A DNA stretch of 64,000 bases from Bordetella parapertussis (GTDB taxonomy: Bacteria; Pseudomonadota; Gammaproteobacteria; Burkholderiales; Burkholderiaceae_B): assembly GCA_945883615.1 (NCBI GenBank), contig CAMCYB010000003.1, forward strand, positions 1-64,000, written 5' to 3'. This document shows, piece by piece, positions 28,012 to 38,223 of this stretch. The notes under the pieces were generated by a model. That model was not told where the DNA came from. It did no database searches and saw nothing but the letters and a program-made list of their open reading frames with translations. A program made the translations under genes and the position numbers. How positions within the stretch are numbered: position 1 is the stretch's first letter; each line of letters starts with the position of its first letter.

Positions 28012-28597
28012 CGATAGGGCCATTATTTACATCGCTGGCGTTGATGAGGCGGGTCGGGGCCCTTTGGCAGGTGATGTGTTTGCTGCTGCCGTGGTATTGT
28101 CGCCCGATCACCCAATTGAAGGGCTGGCTGATTCAAAAAAGCTCAGTGAAAAAAAACGTGATTTTTTAGCGCCGTTGATCAAAGCGCGCGCGACGGCTTG
28201 GGCGATTGCTTCAGCGAGTGTGGCTGAAATAGATGAAATTAACATCTTGCAAGCCACACTTTTAGCCATGAAGCGTGCGGTTGAACAGTTGGGTGTACAC
28301 CCGACAGAGGTTTTAATTGATGGTAACCGTGCCCCGCATTTGACCTTTCCAACGCGAACCATTATTGGTGGTGATGCCACGGTAGCAGAAATTTCAGCTG
28401 CGTCAATATTAGCTAAGACAGCCCGTGATGCAAGTTTAATGGCGCTGCATGCCCTGTACCCTCAATACGCCTTTGATCGACATAAAGGCTATGGTACGGC
28501 CTTGCACATGGCCAAACTTAAAGAGTGGGGGCCATGCCCCGCGCATCGTCGCAGCTTTGCTCCGGTGCGGGCTTTTTACATTAACGCTAGCCTATGA
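27998..28597 (+). CDS. rnhB: Ribonuclease HII
   Basis: A 199-residue nuclease that removes ribonucleotides from RNA/DNA hybrids. The catalytic set is visible as [12 protein letters not shown] (D, E), L-I-D-G-N and the later A-A-S-I-L-A-K, with the family ending [14 protein letters not shown] 27998 overlaps lpxB and gives the usual length; longer frames lie within lpxB. Confidence 0.95.
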   Translation: MTNVNDRAIIYIAGVDEAGRGPLAGDVFAAAVVLSPDHPIEGLADSKKLSEKKRDFLAPLIKARATAWAIASASVAEIDEINILQATLLAMKRAVEQLGVHPTEVLIDGNRAPHLTFPTRTIIGGDATVAEISAASILAKTARDASLMALHALYPQYAFDRHKGYGTALHMAKLKEWGPCPAHRRSFAPVRAFYINASL

Positions 28598-29442
28598 AAG
28601 AGATCAGTTCACGTTCAAACCCGTTATGGCGCGACTGGATGCATCAGCGTTCTGTCGCGGGTCGACCTGGCCATTTGATATGGTTAGAGGGTGAGCATTT
28701 ATGTCGTGCTTGGTTAGCTCAGCGGGGGCAGCCTCTCTGGGCTATTTTTGACCAATCAAAAATTGATTTGCCGCATGTTTCGAAGTTTTATCAACAGATT
28801 GACCCCGCGCGTCAAGTCTCCCTGTCAAGTGCGCTATTTGAGCAACTCGTCACCGTTAAAACAGCGCAAGGTATCTTGTTTTTAGTCGAGCATGCCATAA
28901 CGCTTAAGTCGCCCTCGCATGTTGTGTCAAACAATGAGACTCAGAGTTATGTATTTGTGCCAGGCTCACTTGAATTTGACAGAGCCGTTATGCTTGATTC
29001 AATTCAAGACCCAGGTAATTTGGGCACTATTTTGCGTTTAAGTGCAGCCTTTGGTGTGAGCCACGTCTTCTTAGGGCTAGGTTGTGCCGCTGTGTGGTCA
29101 CCTAAGGTACTCAGAAGCGCGCAAGGTGCACATTTTGCATTGACTCTGATTGAAGTTGATGATTTGGTGCAGTGGTTAAACGCTTATCGAAATGCTGTGA
29201 CCGATGCTGCGATAGTTTTAGCCACTGCAGTGGTCGATGCCCAATCTTTAGGTTCTGTTAGGCTAGTGCAACGGTCGATATGGTTGTTTGGCCATGAAGG
29301 TCAGGGCGTGAGCCCACAATTACTAAAAATGGCTGACGTTAAAGTTAATATTGCACATGATCAAACGGTGGTTGATTCTCTCAATGTTGCCAGTGCAGCG
29401 GCTATTTGTTTGTATGAGCAAAGCCGACAAAACACGCTTTAA
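28594..29442 (+). CDS. TrmH-family (SpoU) RNA 2'-O-methyltransferase
   Basis: A 282-residue SPOUT methyltransferase expected to modify a ribose in rRNA or tRNA using S-adenosylmethionine. The C-terminal knot domain shows [14 protein letters not shown] (about 130-143), G-H-E-G-Q-G-V near 233 and [12 protein letters not shown] near 259-270. The N-terminal 110 residues form a substrate-binding region. It is translationally coupled to rnhB (4-base overlap). RlmB is the best-known relative, but the exact target is not shown by sequence. Confidence 0.88.
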   Translation: MKEISSRSNPLWRDWMHQRSVAGRPGHLIWLEGEHLCRAWLAQRGQPLWAIFDQSKIDLPHVSKFYQQIDPARQVSLSSALFEQLVTVKTAQGILFLVEHAITLKSPSHVVSNNETQSYVFVPGSLEFDRAVMLDSIQDPGNLGTILRLSAAFGVSHVFLGLGCAAVWSPKVLRSAQGAHFALTLIEVDDLVQWLNAYRNAVTDAAIVLATAVVDAQSLGSVRLVQRSIWLFGHEGQGVSPQLLKMADVKVNIAHDQTVVDSLNVASAAAICLYEQSRQNTL

Positions 29443-30275
29443 TATGCCTTATAGGTATCTAGTTTGACCTCTTGCAAGACTGTGGTTGAAATTTCTTCAA
29501 TTGATTTGCTTGTGGTTGACAGCCAAGGTATGCCTTCTAAGCGCATCATACGTTCACCTTCGGCCACCTCATGGCGACATTGCGCAAGCGATGAGTACGT
29601 ACTGTCGGGTCGTCTTTCATTTCGCACTTCAGACAGACGTTCAGGCTGAATAGTCAAGCCAAACAAACGGTTACGATACTGTTTTAAAGTTTTAGGTAAG
29701 CTTCCCCGATCAAAGTCTTCTGGAATGAGCGGAAAATTAGCTGCTTTTACCCCATATTGCATGGCCAAATACAAGCTTGTGGGTGTTTTTCCACATCGTG
29801 AAACCCCAATAAGTATGACGTCTGCTTGAGCCAAACCGTTAATAAACTGACCATCATCATGGGCTAAACTATAGTTGATGGCATCTATTCGGTTTCTGTA
29901 TTGTGCTGAAGACGCTGCTTTATGTGACTTGCCAATTGAGTGGCTCGATTTCAAACCTAAAGCCTGCTCTATAGGTTCAACAAAACCTGAAAAAAGGTCT
30001 AAAAACAGTGCGTTAGCGGCTTTTATTCGTGTTGAAACTAAGGGGTTTACTAGTGTCGTGAACGCAATCGGTTTGACGCCATGTTTCTGTGCGACTTGGT
30101 TCATTCGTGTTACGACTGCATCAGCTTTTTCTAAGCTGTCAATAAATGGCTCGCGTATTTGATGAAATTTAACACTTTCAAATTGCGATAAAACCGAATG
30201 ACTAAAGGTTTCAGCCGTTATGCCTGTACCGTCAGAAATGATAAATACAGTGCGCTCAATTGCCGGGCTAGACAT
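29439..30275 (-). CDS. ppsR: PEP synthase regulatory protein (DUF299 kinase/phosphorylase)
   Basis: A 278-residue bifunctional enzyme that inactivates PEP synthase by ADP-dependent phosphorylation and reactivates it by phosphorolysis. It starts with V-F-I-I-S-D-G-T-G-I-T-A-E-T and has the P-loop G-V-S-R-C-G-K-T-P-T-S near residue 157-167, both family hallmarks. It is divergent from ppsA, its target, across 300 bases. Its stop shares a TTAA with the stop of the convergent methyltransferase gene. Confidence 0.93.
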   Translation of the reverse strand: MSSPAIERTVFIISDGTGITAETFSHSVLSQFESVKFHQIREPFIDSLEKADAVVTRMNQVAQKHGVKPIAFTTLVNPLVSTRIKAANALFLDLFSGFVEPIEQALGLKSSHSIGKSHKAASSAQYRNRIDAINYSLAHDDGQFINGLAQADVILIGVSRCGKTPTSLYLAMQYGVKAANFPLIPEDFDRGSLPKTLKQYRNRLFGLTIQPERLSEVRNERRPDSTYSSLAQCRHEVAEGERMMRLEGIPWLSTTSKSIEEISTTVLQEVKLDTYKAY

Positions 30276-30575
30276 AAGTAAAAATCCGTAAAAAAATGAT
30301 TGTTGGGTAGTACAATGCGATGCACCAATCTTATATAAGAGTTAAGCTCACTTTTTTTATAAGATTTAAATTGTAATAATTTAGATTTTTAACACGACTC
30401 ATGATTTCTCGTTCAATTCACTTTTTTCAGGCGCTTTAAGGTAATTAAAGACATTTTTAAGTGGTTCAAAACACCTCAAGGTACCTCAAGACATCTTAAG
30501 GCCAGTTCGGTTAGTACAACATAAATACGGTTTATTAACCAAACTCGCTTTCCATTTATTGTAAAAGGTGACTTC
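30276..30575. other. 300-base ppsR-ppsA divergent intergenic region
   Basis: No gene is supported here. It must hold promoters for both ppsR and ppsA. I see a CTTATATAAG palindrome (30330-30339), several AT-rich runs that could be -10 boxes, and a near-repeat of CTCAAG/CTTAAG words at 30470-30500, but no promoter I would place with confidence. Confidence 0.6.
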
Positions 30576-32942
30576 ATGTCGTACGTTGTTTCATTTGAAC
30601 ATCTCCGTAATACCGATGTTGACTCAGTTGGGGGTAAAAACGCTTCATTAGGGGAAATGATTAGCCAATTGGCAGATGCAGGTGTGCGAGTGCCGGGTGG
30701 TTTTGCAACCACAGCCCAAGCGTTCCGTGATTTCTTATCGGGCACCGGTCTAGACAAAAAAATTGCTGATCGTCTCACGACGCTTGATTCTGAAGATGTG
30801 CGGGCGCTCGCAGAAGCGGGTTCGCAAATTCGTCAATGGTTAGTCGAAACGCCGCTACCTCAACAGCTTGATCTTGATATTCGCGCGGCCTTTGCCCTAC
30901 TTGACGCTGATGGCAAAGGTTCATTTGCGGTACGTTCATCAGCCACTGCTGAAGATTTGCCCGATGCCTCTTTTGCTGGCCAACAAGAAACATTCTTAAA
31001 TGTTGTCGGCATTGACGACGTCATTGACAAAATTCGTCACGTGTTCGCATCGTTATATAACGATCGTGCTATTTCATACCGGGTGCACAAAGGCTTTGCC
31101 CATGCTGATGTCGCGCTGTCTGCAGGCATACAGCGCATGGTGCGGTCAGATATGGGTAGCGCGGGTGTCATGTTCACCATCGACACTGAATCTGGTTTTA
31201 AAGATGTTGTGTTCATCACTTCTTCATACGGTTTGGGTGAAACGGTGGTGCAGGGTGCCGTTAACCCTGATGAATACTACGTTTTTAAACCAACCTTGGC
31301 AAAAGGTCTTTACCCCATTATTAGTCGTCGTATTGGCTCAAAAATGCTCAAAATGGAATTTGATGCCAAACGTGAGAGTGGCCATGCTGTGCGCACAATT
31401 GATGTGCCTTCCTCTGAACGCAACCGCTACTCGCTTAGCGATGCAGATGTTATTGAATTGGCGCGTTACGCGGTCATTATTGAAAACCATTACCAACGCC
31501 CAATGGATATCGAATGGGGTCGCGACGGTATCGACGGCAAAATTTATATTTTGCAAGCTCGTCCAGAAACAGTTAAATCGCAACAGGCAGCAAGTGATGT
31601 TCAGCATCGTTATCGCTTAAAAGCCACCGGTCAAATTTTGTTCACGGGCCGAGCGATTGGTCAAAAAATTGGTTCGGGTGCAGTGCGTGTCATTACTGAT
31701 TTATCTGAAATGGGCCAAGTACAAGCGGGTGATATATTGGTTACTGACATGACAGACCCCAACTGGGAACCCGTCATGAAACGTGCGGCAGCCATTGTGA
31801 CCAACCGGGGTGGGCGTACTTGCCATGCTGCCATTATTGCTCGAGAACTTGGCATTCCAGCTGTCGTCGGGTGCGGTGACGCCACAGAACGACTTAAAAA
31901 TGGCCAACAAGTCACCGTGTCGTGTGCCGAAGGTGATGAGGGTCGCATTTATGACGGCTTAATTGAAACTGAAGTTGAAGAAGTTCGCCGCGGTGAAATG
32001 CCCGCAATTGATTTAAAAATTATGATGAACGTGGGTAACCCTCAATTAGCCTTTGATTTTTCTCAAATACCGAATGAAGGTGTTGGCTTAGCACGTTTGG
32101 AATTCATTATTAATAACAACATTGGCATTCACCCCAAGGCAGTGCTTGACTACCCCAATGTTGATGCTGAACTAAAGCTTGCTGTTGAGTCTGCCGCGCG
32201 GGGTCATGCGAGCCCACGGTCATTTTTCGTTGATAAACTCGCTGATGGTATGGCCACTATTTCAGCTGCGTTTTGGCCTAAAACAGTTATTGCTCGCTTG
32301 TCTGATTTCAAGTCAAACGAATACCGCAAGTTAGTGGGTGGTTCACGTTACGAACCCGATGAAGAAAACCCCATGTTGGGTTTTCGTGGGGCCTCACGCT
32401 ATATTTCCGCCGACTTTGCTGAATGCTTCAAAATGGAATGCGAAGCGATTTGTAAAGTTCGCAACGATATGGGGCTCACCAACATGGAAATTATGGTGCC
32501 TTTTGTGCGTACGGTTAAACAAGCTAAACAAGTGATTGATTTGTTGGCGGCTCATGGTTTGGCTCGGGGCCAAAATGGTTTACGCATCATCATGATGTGC
32601 GAGTTACCCACTAATGCAATTTTAGCTGAGCAGTTTCTAGAGTATTTTGACGGGTTTTCGATTGGTTCAAATGACATGACACAGCTTACGCTTGGGCTTG
32701 ATCGTGACTCAGGCATGGAACTCTTGGCAGCTGACTTTGATGAAAGAGATGAGTCAATTAAATTCTTGTTAAGCCGTGCTATTAAGGCTTGCCTGAAGGC
32801 GGGTAAGTATGTGGGTATTTGCGGTCAAGGCCCGAGTGATCATGCCGACTTTGCCCAGTGGTTACGTGACGAAGGTATTGAGTCAATTTCGTTAAACCCC
32901 GATACGGTGGTTGATACTTGGAAGAAGCTTGCTGCAGGTTAA
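30576..32942 (+). CDS. ppsA: Phosphoenolpyruvate synthase
   Basis: A 788-residue enzyme making PEP from pyruvate and ATP for gluconeogenesis. The N-terminal ATP-grasp domain begins [21 protein letters not shown]. The central swivel has [16 protein letters not shown] with the phosphohistidine, and the PEP-binding domain has G-F-R-G-A-S-R-Y near 606 and [10 protein letters not shown] near 695. Control by PpsR would act on the threonine just before the histidine. A terminator follows. Confidence 0.97.
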   Translation: MSYVVSFEHLRNTDVDSVGGKNASLGEMISQLADAGVRVPGGFATTAQAFRDFLSGTGLDKKIADRLTTLDSEDVRALAEAGSQIRQWLVETPLPQQLDLDIRAAFALLDADGKGSFAVRSSATAEDLPDASFAGQQETFLNVVGIDDVIDKIRHVFASLYNDRAISYRVHKGFAHADVALSAGIQRMVRSDMGSAGVMFTIDTESGFKDVVFITSSYGLGETVVQGAVNPDEYYVFKPTLAKGLYPIISRRIGSKMLKMEFDAKRESGHAVRTIDVPSSERNRYSLSDADVIELARYAVIIENHYQRPMDIEWGRDGIDGKIYILQARPETVKSQQAASDVQHRYRLKATGQILFTGRAIGQKIGSGAVRVITDLSEMGQVQAGDILVTDMTDPNWEPVMKRAAAIVTNRGGRTCHAAIIARELGIPAVVGCGDATERLKNGQQVTVSCAEGDEGRIYDGLIETEVEEVRRGEMPAIDLKIMMNVGNPQLAFDFSQIPNEGVGLARLEFIINNNIGIHPKAVLDYPNVDAELKLAVESAARGHASPRSFFVDKLADGMATISAAFWPKTVIARLSDFKSNEYRKLVGGSRYEPDEENPMLGFRGASRYISADFAECFKMECEAICKVRNDMGLTNMEIMVPFVRTVKQAKQVIDLLAAHGLARGQNGLRIIMMCELPTNAILAEQFLEYFDGFSIGSNDMTQLTLGLDRDSGMELLAADFDERDESIKFLLSRAIKACLKAGKYVGICGQGPSDHADFAQWLRDEGIESISLNPDTVVDTWKKLAAG

Positions 32943-32958
32943 ACGTAACAGACTCAAT

Positions 32959-32996
32959 ACGGCACCCTAAGATAAATTCTTAGTGGTGTCGTTTTT
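32959..32996 (+). terminator. Terminator after ppsA, overlapping the 3' end of smpB
   Basis: ACGGCACC-CTAAGA pairs with TCTTAG-TGGTGTCGT (one G-U pair and a one-base bulge), followed by TTTTT. It sits 17 bases after the ppsA stop and includes the smpB stop codon on the other strand. Confidence 0.7.
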
Positions 32997-33428
32997 CATG
33001 ATGCGTTGATGTTCACGTACCCAGTCTTTTTCTTGCTCTGCATCACGTTTGTCGTGCAACTTTTTACCCTTACCCAAGGCAAAATCTAATTTGATGCGAC
33101 CATTTTTATAATGAAGATTCAGGGGCACTAGGGCAAAACCCCGTTGCTCGACTTTACCAATGAGCTTGCTAATTTCTTCGGCTTTAAGCAAAAGCTTACG
33201 GGTACGGGTGGCGTCAGGCACCACGTGGGTTGACACAGTTGGAAGGGGGCTAATGTGCATGCCCAGTAGCCATAGGGCACCGTCTATGACAATGACATAG
33301 CTTTCTTTTAACTGGGCACGACCCTCGCGAATGGCTTTGACTTCCCACCCAAGTAAAACAAGGCCGGCCTCGTAGCGATCTTCAATAAGATAGTCGTGGA
33401 AGGCCTTACGGTTTTCAATAATTCTCAT
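32967..33428 (-). CDS. smpB: SsrA-binding protein SmpB
   Basis: A 153-residue partner of tmRNA in ribosome rescue. It has N-R-K-A-F-H-D-Y, the Y-E-A-G-L-V-L-x-G-W-E-V-K block, the G-x-A-x-L-K-E-S-Y segment and the basic tail with the K-x-x-H-D-K-R motif. I chose ATG 33428; a TTG two codons earlier is possible. It is divergent from ratA, a conserved pair in proteobacteria. The tmRNA gene itself is not in this window. Confidence 0.95.
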   Translation of the reverse strand: MRIIENRKAFHDYLIEDRYEAGLVLLGWEVKAIREGRAQLKESYVIVIDGALWLLGMHISPLPTVSTHVVPDATRTRKLLLKAEEISKLIGKVEQRGFALVPLNLHYKNGRIKLDFALGKGKKLHDKRDAEQEKDWVREHQRIMKNDTTKNLS

Positions 33429-33495
33429 AATCAATGTGCTGCGCAGGTTAAAACGTTAAACTAATAACCACCATTTTACCGACTTGCTCAAACCT

Positions 33496-33930
33496 ATGCA
33501 TGTAATCGAACGAACAGTACTCGTACCCTATAGCGCCAAGCAGATGTTTGACTTGGTTGCAGATGTTGAAAAATACCCTGAATTCATGCCCTGGTGTGGG
33601 GGTAGTTCGGTGTCACAAAGTGACGAACACGGTATGCAGGCTTCTGTCACCATTTCTTTGGCAGGTGTTAATCAAACCTTCACGACCAAAAATATTCATT
33701 ATTACCCTCATTCCATTGAATTGACATTAATTGATGGCCCTTTTTCAGATTTGGTCGGCCATTGGCTGTTTGTACCCATTACTGATGAGGCGTGCCGGGT
33801 TGTGTTTAATTTAAATTACGAATTTTCAAGTGGTGCCCTGCAAATGGTTGTTGGGCCTATTTTTAATCGTATTGCCACCAGTTTTATCGACTCGTTTACG
33901 CAACGTGCTGAGGATTGCTATGGTGGTTGA
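33496..33930 (+). CDS. ratA: RatA/Coq10-type START-domain protein
   Basis: A 144-residue single-domain protein of the polyketide cyclase/START family. It has the family pattern V-P-Y-S-A-K-Q-M-F-D-L-V-A-D-V-E-K-Y-P-E-F-M-P-W-C at residues 10-34 and a C-terminal helix F-I-D-S-F-T-Q-R-A. In E. coli RatA was described as a ribosome association toxin, while Coq10 homologues bind ubiquinone; which applies here is open. The smpB/ratA/rnfH neighbourhood is typical. ATG 33496 is preferred to a TTG at 33484. Confidence 0.9.
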   Translation: MHVIERTVLVPYSAKQMFDLVADVEKYPEFMPWCGGSSVSQSDEHGMQASVTISLAGVNQTFTTKNIHYYPHSIELTLIDGPFSDLVGHWLFVPITDEACRVVFNLNYEFSSGALQMVVGPIFNRIATSFIDSFTQRAEDCYGG

Positions 33931-34300
33931 GGGGGGTGGCCATGATGGCCCAAACCACTTAACTCAAAGTCAAACTAACCAGGTTACGTTATGTTTTGCG
34001 CTACCGCATCGTGTTTGGCTTGAGGAAATAAGGTTGCCTCAAGGCACGACTCTTGCCGAGGCCGTTCAAACCAGTCAATTTTCGATTCAATTTCCTGAGG
34101 TTGCATGGCGCCAAACGGGTCTAGGGGTTTTTGGTAAAAAAAAACCTCTTCACGCTCTTGTTCAAGACCAAGACCGCATTGAAATTTATCGACCTTTAGT
34201 ATTTGAACCCAATGAATCAAGGCGTCGCCGTGCAGTGCATCGCGCGCGGTTATTGCAAAAACCCAAAGAAGCCCGCCGATCAAGGAAGCCCAAAGCATGA
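33920..34300 (+). CDS. rnfH: RnfH family protein (UPF0125)
   Basis: A 126-residue small ubiquitin-like-fold protein. The core V-T-L-C-F-A-L-P-H-R-V-W, then G-T-T-L-A-E-A-V, V-F-G-K-K and D-R-I-E-I-Y-R-P-L match the RnfH family. A highly basic C-terminal tail (R and K rich) follows. ATG 33920 has GAGG 7 bases upstream and overlaps ratA by 11 bases, so the two are probably translationally coupled. The family role is unknown. Confidence 0.85.
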   Translation: MVVEGGGHDGPNHLTQSQTNQVTLCFALPHRVWLEEIRLPQGTTLAEAVQTSQFSIQFPEVAWRQTGLGVFGKKKPLHALVQDQDRIEIYRPLVFEPNESRRRRAVHRARLLQKPKEARRSRKPKA

Positions 34301-35445
34301 CGCAAACCGCCATAGAGTCTACAGAAGTGGTTTTATTCGAAACCCTCATGGCACAGTCAGGCCACCAAATTGGTTTGGCAACGCTGAATATGCCTCGAAC
34401 TTTAAATGGGTTATCGCTTGATATGGTTCGTTTGCTTGATCGTCAGCTTAAGCTTTGGCGTGATGACAAAAATATCGTTGCCATCGTTATGCGTGGTGCG
34501 GGTGAAAAAGCCTTTTGTGCCGGGGGTGATCTACATGGTATTTATAAGTCAATGGTCGATCATGCTGGGCGTCCGGGCCATGAAAACACCTTTGCCTGCG
34601 ATTTCTTTTCGCAAGAGTATGCTCTCGATTACTTGATTCACACCTTTCCCAAACCAATCATCTGTTGGGGTCATGGCATTGTGATGGGTGGGGGTATGGG
34701 GCTCATGATGGGTGCCTCGCACCGTATTGTGACTGAACAGTCACGTTTAGCCATGCCAGAAATTACAGTTGGGTTATTTCCTGACGTCGGTGGCTCATGG
34801 TTGTTGTCTCGTGCGCCAGGGCGCACAGGCTTATTTTTAGGCTTAACAGGTTTAACCATTCATGCAGGTGATGCTATTTTTTGTGGCATGGCCGATTATT
34901 ACGTTAAGCATGATCATTGGGCTCGGTTGTTAACTGCGCTTGAACAAACTGATTGGTCCGTGTCGAGTGACGCTTTTCAATTGACGACAGATGCGATCAT
35001 TTCGCTTCAAACCGAACAGCCTCATTTAGGGCCCGTTAGGCAATATTTTGACGATATTAATCGTGTTTGTACTGGGTTTGATCTTGAGCGCATTGTTCAA
35101 GCGATTCAAACGCTTGCCAATCACCCCGAAGAAGCCTTTCACCGTGCAGTTAAAAACTTGCAAGGGGGTTGCCCCGGCACGGCTCGGTTGACCTGGTTGC
35201 TTTATCAACGCGCACCCTTACTGTCACTGATTGAGATTTTTAAACTCGAATATGGTGTTGCCGTTGAATGTGCTGGCAGTGGGTCGTTTCAAGAGGGTAT
35301 AAGAGCCTTATTAATTGATAAAGACCGCAGCCCTAAATGGCCGACTGCAACGTTATTAGAAACTGAGGGTGACTGGTCAAAACCTTATTTTGTGTTTAAA
35401 ACCACCGACCCCAGACACCCTTTGGCAAAGCTCGGTCAAGAATAA
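34297..35445 (+). CDS. Enoyl-CoA hydratase/isomerase family protein, 3-hydroxyisobutyryl-CoA hydrolase type
   Basis: A 382-residue crotonase-fold protein. The oxyanion-hole segment K-A-F-C-A-G-G-D-L (near residue 69-77), the G-G-G-M-G-L-M block, and P-E-I-T-V-G-L-F-P-D-V-G-G-S near 152-165 match 3-hydroxyisobutyryl-CoA hydrolase (valine breakdown), and length fits that subgroup rather than 260-residue hydratases. The ATG overlaps the rnfH stop by 4 bases. No other valine pathway genes are adjacent, so the physiological substrate is uncertain. Confidence 0.83.
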   Translation: MTQTAIESTEVVLFETLMAQSGHQIGLATLNMPRTLNGLSLDMVRLLDRQLKLWRDDKNIVAIVMRGAGEKAFCAGGDLHGIYKSMVDHAGRPGHENTFACDFFSQEYALDYLIHTFPKPIICWGHGIVMGGGMGLMMGASHRIVTEQSRLAMPEITVGLFPDVGGSWLLSRAPGRTGLFLGLTGLTIHAGDAIFCGMADYYVKHDHWARLLTALEQTDWSVSSDAFQLTTDAIISLQTEQPHLGPVRQYFDDINRVCTGFDLERIVQAIQTLANHPEEAFHRAVKNLQGGCPGTARLTWLLYQRAPLLSLIEIFKLEYGVAVECAGSGSFQEGIRALLIDKDRSPKWPTATLLETEGDWSKPYFVFKTTDPRHPLAKLGQE

Positions 35446-36506
35446 GCATAGGGCAGGGCATCGATCACGATATTTACTCGTGGCTGTTCGTCGCTCAGAG
35501 TTGATAGGTAAAGCCCATTTTCATTGGCTGCGGCGATGGTTGACTCAAACAACATATCAGTTCTATTTTCACTCATAACACAGCTAATTATGCGGCCGCA
35601 GGGTTCATTTGGGCTTGCAGTGCTCATTACATCTGACGCCAATTCGATTTTGAGTGCTTGGTCAGTATGCCCTAAATACATACGACGCTTGAGCGTACCC
35701 CGGTAATGGGCGCGAGCCACCACTTCTTGACCGGGGTAGCACCCCTTAGTGAAACTCACTGCACCGATTGAATCAAGATTGAGGGTCTGTGCGATGAAGA
35801 GGTCTTGGGTGGCCTGTTCAACCCAAGGCAAACCCGCTTGCACATCAAACTGTTGCCAAGGGGTGAGGTGCGCTTCTAGCGCTTCATGAAGACCACCAAT
35901 GGCCGCAATGGCTGGTTCATGCTGCGTACTGGCCAGCCACCACCATCTAGATGGTTGCCCAGTGGCGCTTGGGGCGCATACCCACCTGCCTGTGGCATGG
36001 TCTTGTTGTTGCCAGTCAAGCTTGGGAAGAGCGTGTTTAAGTGATGCCTCAAGTGCCTCAACGTCAGTTGTGCGAACGCCCACTATACCCAATGAGGCAG
36101 CATTAAGCGGGTCTGATGTCTGTGATTCAGTCAAATCAACCGCTTCAGTGATAACCACCTTGCTACGCATGACAAACATACGTAAACGCTTGATCAACGC
36201 TTGAATGACTGAAACATGGGTAAAGCATTGATATTCGGGCTCAGACTGATCATTACGCGTTAACACCATGGTAGATAAAACTCGCCCCTGAGCAGTGCAA
36301 TAGCCAGCAAACTGTGCTCGCTCTGACGTTTGTTGCGCAATATCTTGCGTCAGTTGCCCCTGTAAAAATGCGGTGGCGTCAGGCCCACGCACCGTAAAGG
36401 TTTGTAATTGGGGGCAACGATAAATTTCACCGTTAAAAGAAAGCGGCTTTGATCCTGTTGATGCAGTATTTGTCAAGAGGGCAAGTATAGGGTGATGAGT
36501 GTTCAT
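35436..36506 (-). CDS. ygfZ: Folate-dependent Fe-S cluster repair protein YgfZ
   Basis: A 356-residue GcvT-like protein that supports iron-sulfur enzymes such as MiaB. The signature K-G-C-Y-P-G-Q-E-V-V-A-R is intact (near residue 246-257), and the N-terminal F-T-V-R-G-P-D-A-T-A-F-L-Q-G-Q-L-T-Q-D segment is typical. It converges with the acyl-CoA hydrolase gene with a 10-base overlap and is divergent from mltG, a conserved arrangement in betaproteobacteria. Confidence 0.92.
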   Translation of the reverse strand: MNTHHPILALLTNTASTGSKPLSFNGEIYRCPQLQTFTVRGPDATAFLQGQLTQDIAQQTSERAQFAGYCTAQGRVLSTMVLTRNDQSEPEYQCFTHVSVIQALIKRLRMFVMRSKVVITEAVDLTESQTSDPLNAASLGIVGVRTTDVEALEASLKHALPKLDWQQQDHATGRWVCAPSATGQPSRWWWLASTQHEPAIAAIGGLHEALEAHLTPWQQFDVQAGLPWVEQATQDLFIAQTLNLDSIGAVSFTKGCYPGQEVVARAHYRGTLKRRMYLGHTDQALKIELASDVMSTASPNEPCGRIISCVMSENRTDMLFESTIAAANENGLYLSTLSDEQPRVNIVIDALPYAYS

Positions 36507-36559
36507 GTTTTGATTTTGACATAAATTAAGGGTGAAGCTTCCAGTACACTTCTCGTGTG

Positions 36560-37573
36560 ATGAAAATATTTTTTAAATTGTTATTAACGATTATTTTATT
36601 CTTAGGTTTGTTATCAAGCCTAACGATAGGTGGCGCCTATTATTGGGTGCATCGCCCACTCACATTAAGTAAACCTGTCGTTGACATTCGTATTCCACAA
36701 GGCGCATCGCCCAGCCGTGTGGCCGTGCTGGTTAATAAGGCCGGTGTTGATTTTCCACCCGAAGCGTTTGTTTGGTTAGCTCGCTTAACTGGGCAAGATA
36801 AATTGATAAAAGCCGGTGGCTATCAAGTGGTTACGGGTGAAACAGCGTTGAGTTTGCTAGACCGAATGGCGCGGGGTGATGTCACCAATCGGCAAGTCAC
36901 TTTTATTGAAGGTTGGAATTTTTTACAAATTCGTGCTGCTTTAGCAGCGCATTCCGACATTGAACAAACCTTGGGTGCGATAACCAGTCAGGCCGAATTG
37001 GCGCAAAAACTAGACGTTGATTTGAATCATCTTGAGGGTTGGGTGTTTCCTGATACCTATGTCTTTCCCGTGGGGACAACTGATCAAGAAATCTTACAAC
37101 AAGCTATTTCAGCCCAACAGCGCATTCTAGACCAAGCTTGGGCAAATCGAGACCCTAATTTACCGATTAAAACCCCCCAAGAAGCCTTGATATTGGCTTC
37201 TATTATTGAGAAAGAAACGGGGCATGGTGCCGAAAGAGCTCGTATTGCTGGGGTATTTATTAATAGGCTGCGCGTTGGCATGCCATTACAAACTGACCCA
37301 ACAGTGATTTACGGTATGGGTGAAAAGTATCAAGGCAAAATTCGTAAAATAGATTTACAAACTGATACCGCTTGGAACACCTACACGCGAAATGGTTTGC
37401 CCCCCACACCGATTGCCGCCGTGGGTCGAGCATCGCTAGAAGCCGCCTTGCACCCTGAGGAACATAACTATTATTATTTTGTGTCAAAAGGTGACGGCAC
37501 TAGCGCTTTTGCAAAAAATTTATCAGAACATAACCGCAATGTTTCAATTTATATTTTAGGTAGAAAGCCATGA
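36560..37573 (+). CDS. mltG: Endolytic peptidoglycan transglycosylase MltG
   Basis: A 337-residue membrane-anchored YceG-family enzyme that cuts nascent glycan strands. One N-terminal transmembrane helix (about 5-27) precedes a LysM-like region, then the catalytic stretch A-S-I-I-E-K-E-T-G with its glutamate, then F-I-N-R-L-R-V-G-M-P-L-Q-T-D-P-T-V-I-Y-G and N-T-Y-x-R-x-G-L-P-P-x-P-I. ATG 36560 follows an in-frame GTG. The stop overlaps tmk by 4 bases. Confidence 0.95.
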   Translation: MKIFFKLLLTIILFLGLLSSLTIGGAYYWVHRPLTLSKPVVDIRIPQGASPSRVAVLVNKAGVDFPPEAFVWLARLTGQDKLIKAGGYQVVTGETALSLLDRMARGDVTNRQVTFIEGWNFLQIRAALAAHSDIEQTLGAITSQAELAQKLDVDLNHLEGWVFPDTYVFPVGTTDQEILQQAISAQQRILDQAWANRDPNLPIKTPQEALILASIIEKETGHGAERARIAGVFINRLRVGMPLQTDPTVIYGMGEKYQGKIRKIDLQTDTAWNTYTRNGLPPTPIAAVGRASLEAALHPEEHNYYYFVSKGDGTSAFAKNLSEHNRNVSIYILGRKP

Positions 37574-38223
37574 GTACTGCACGGGGTCATTTTTTAACCT
37601 TTGAAGGTGTTGACGGTGCAGGTAAAAGTACGCATGTTGATTGGGTGGTGCAATGGCTCGCTTCGCACGGTAAAACAGTTGTTAGCACGCGCGAACCGGG
37701 TGGTACGCCAGTAGGCGAGGCCATTCGAACTTTAGTTCTCAATACCCCCATGCACCTTGAAACTGAAACACTTTTAATGTTTGCTGCACGTGCCGAACAC
37801 ATTAACTCCGTCATTGAACCCGCTTTGTCAGCAGGTAAATGGGTCGTTTGCGATCGCTTTACCGATGCAACGCAAGCGTATCAAGGGGCAGGTCGTCAGT
37901 TGGGTCAAGAGCGGGTGACGACTTTAGCAAATTGGGTGCACCCCAATTTGAAACCCAATAGAACATGGCTCTTTGATGTGCCGTTAGACGTTGCTAAAGA
38001 GCGCCTAAAGCGCACCCGAATTCAAGATCGATTCGAGCAAGAAGAACTTGCCTTTTTTGAGCGCACGCAAAATGCTTATCGTGATCTGGTCAAGCAAAAC
38101 CCCAAACGGTTTAAAACCATTGATGGTACGCAAACGATTGAATCAATCAGAGCGGTTTTAGATATCGATTTATTACAGTTGCTTCAAGGCGATGTCTCTC
38201 AGCATGACGAGGCTTCACGTTGA
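37570..38223 (+). CDS. tmk: Thymidylate kinase
   Basis: A 217-residue dTMP kinase. It has the P-loop F-E-G-V-D-G-A-G-K-S-T (residues 11-21), T-R-E-P-G-G-T near 40-46, and D-R-F-T-D-A-T-Q-A-Y-Q-G near 95-106, with the lid region R-I-Q-D-R-F-E. It is coupled at both ends: ATGA with mltG and TTGA with holB. Confidence 0.96.
   Translation: MSTARGHFLTFEGVDGAGKSTHVDWVVQWLASHGKTVVSTREPGGTPVGEAIRTLVLNTPMHLETETLLMFAARAEHINSVIEPALSAGKWVVCDRFTDATQAYQGAGRQLGQERVTTLANWVHPNLKPNRTWLFDVPLDVAKERLKRTRIQDRFEQEELAFFERTQNAYRDLVKQNPKRFKTIDGTQTIESIRAVLDIDLLQLLQGDVSQHDEASR

Noticed and set aside
30470..30500. Clustered CTCAAG/CTTAAG words upstream of ppsA as a repeat array
   Set aside because: Spacing is irregular and the words diverge, so I treat it as ordinary low-complexity spacer.
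31000..31620. A 206-codon open frame inside ppsA
   Set aside because: It lies wholly within a well-conserved enzyme gene in another frame and shows no recognisable motif.
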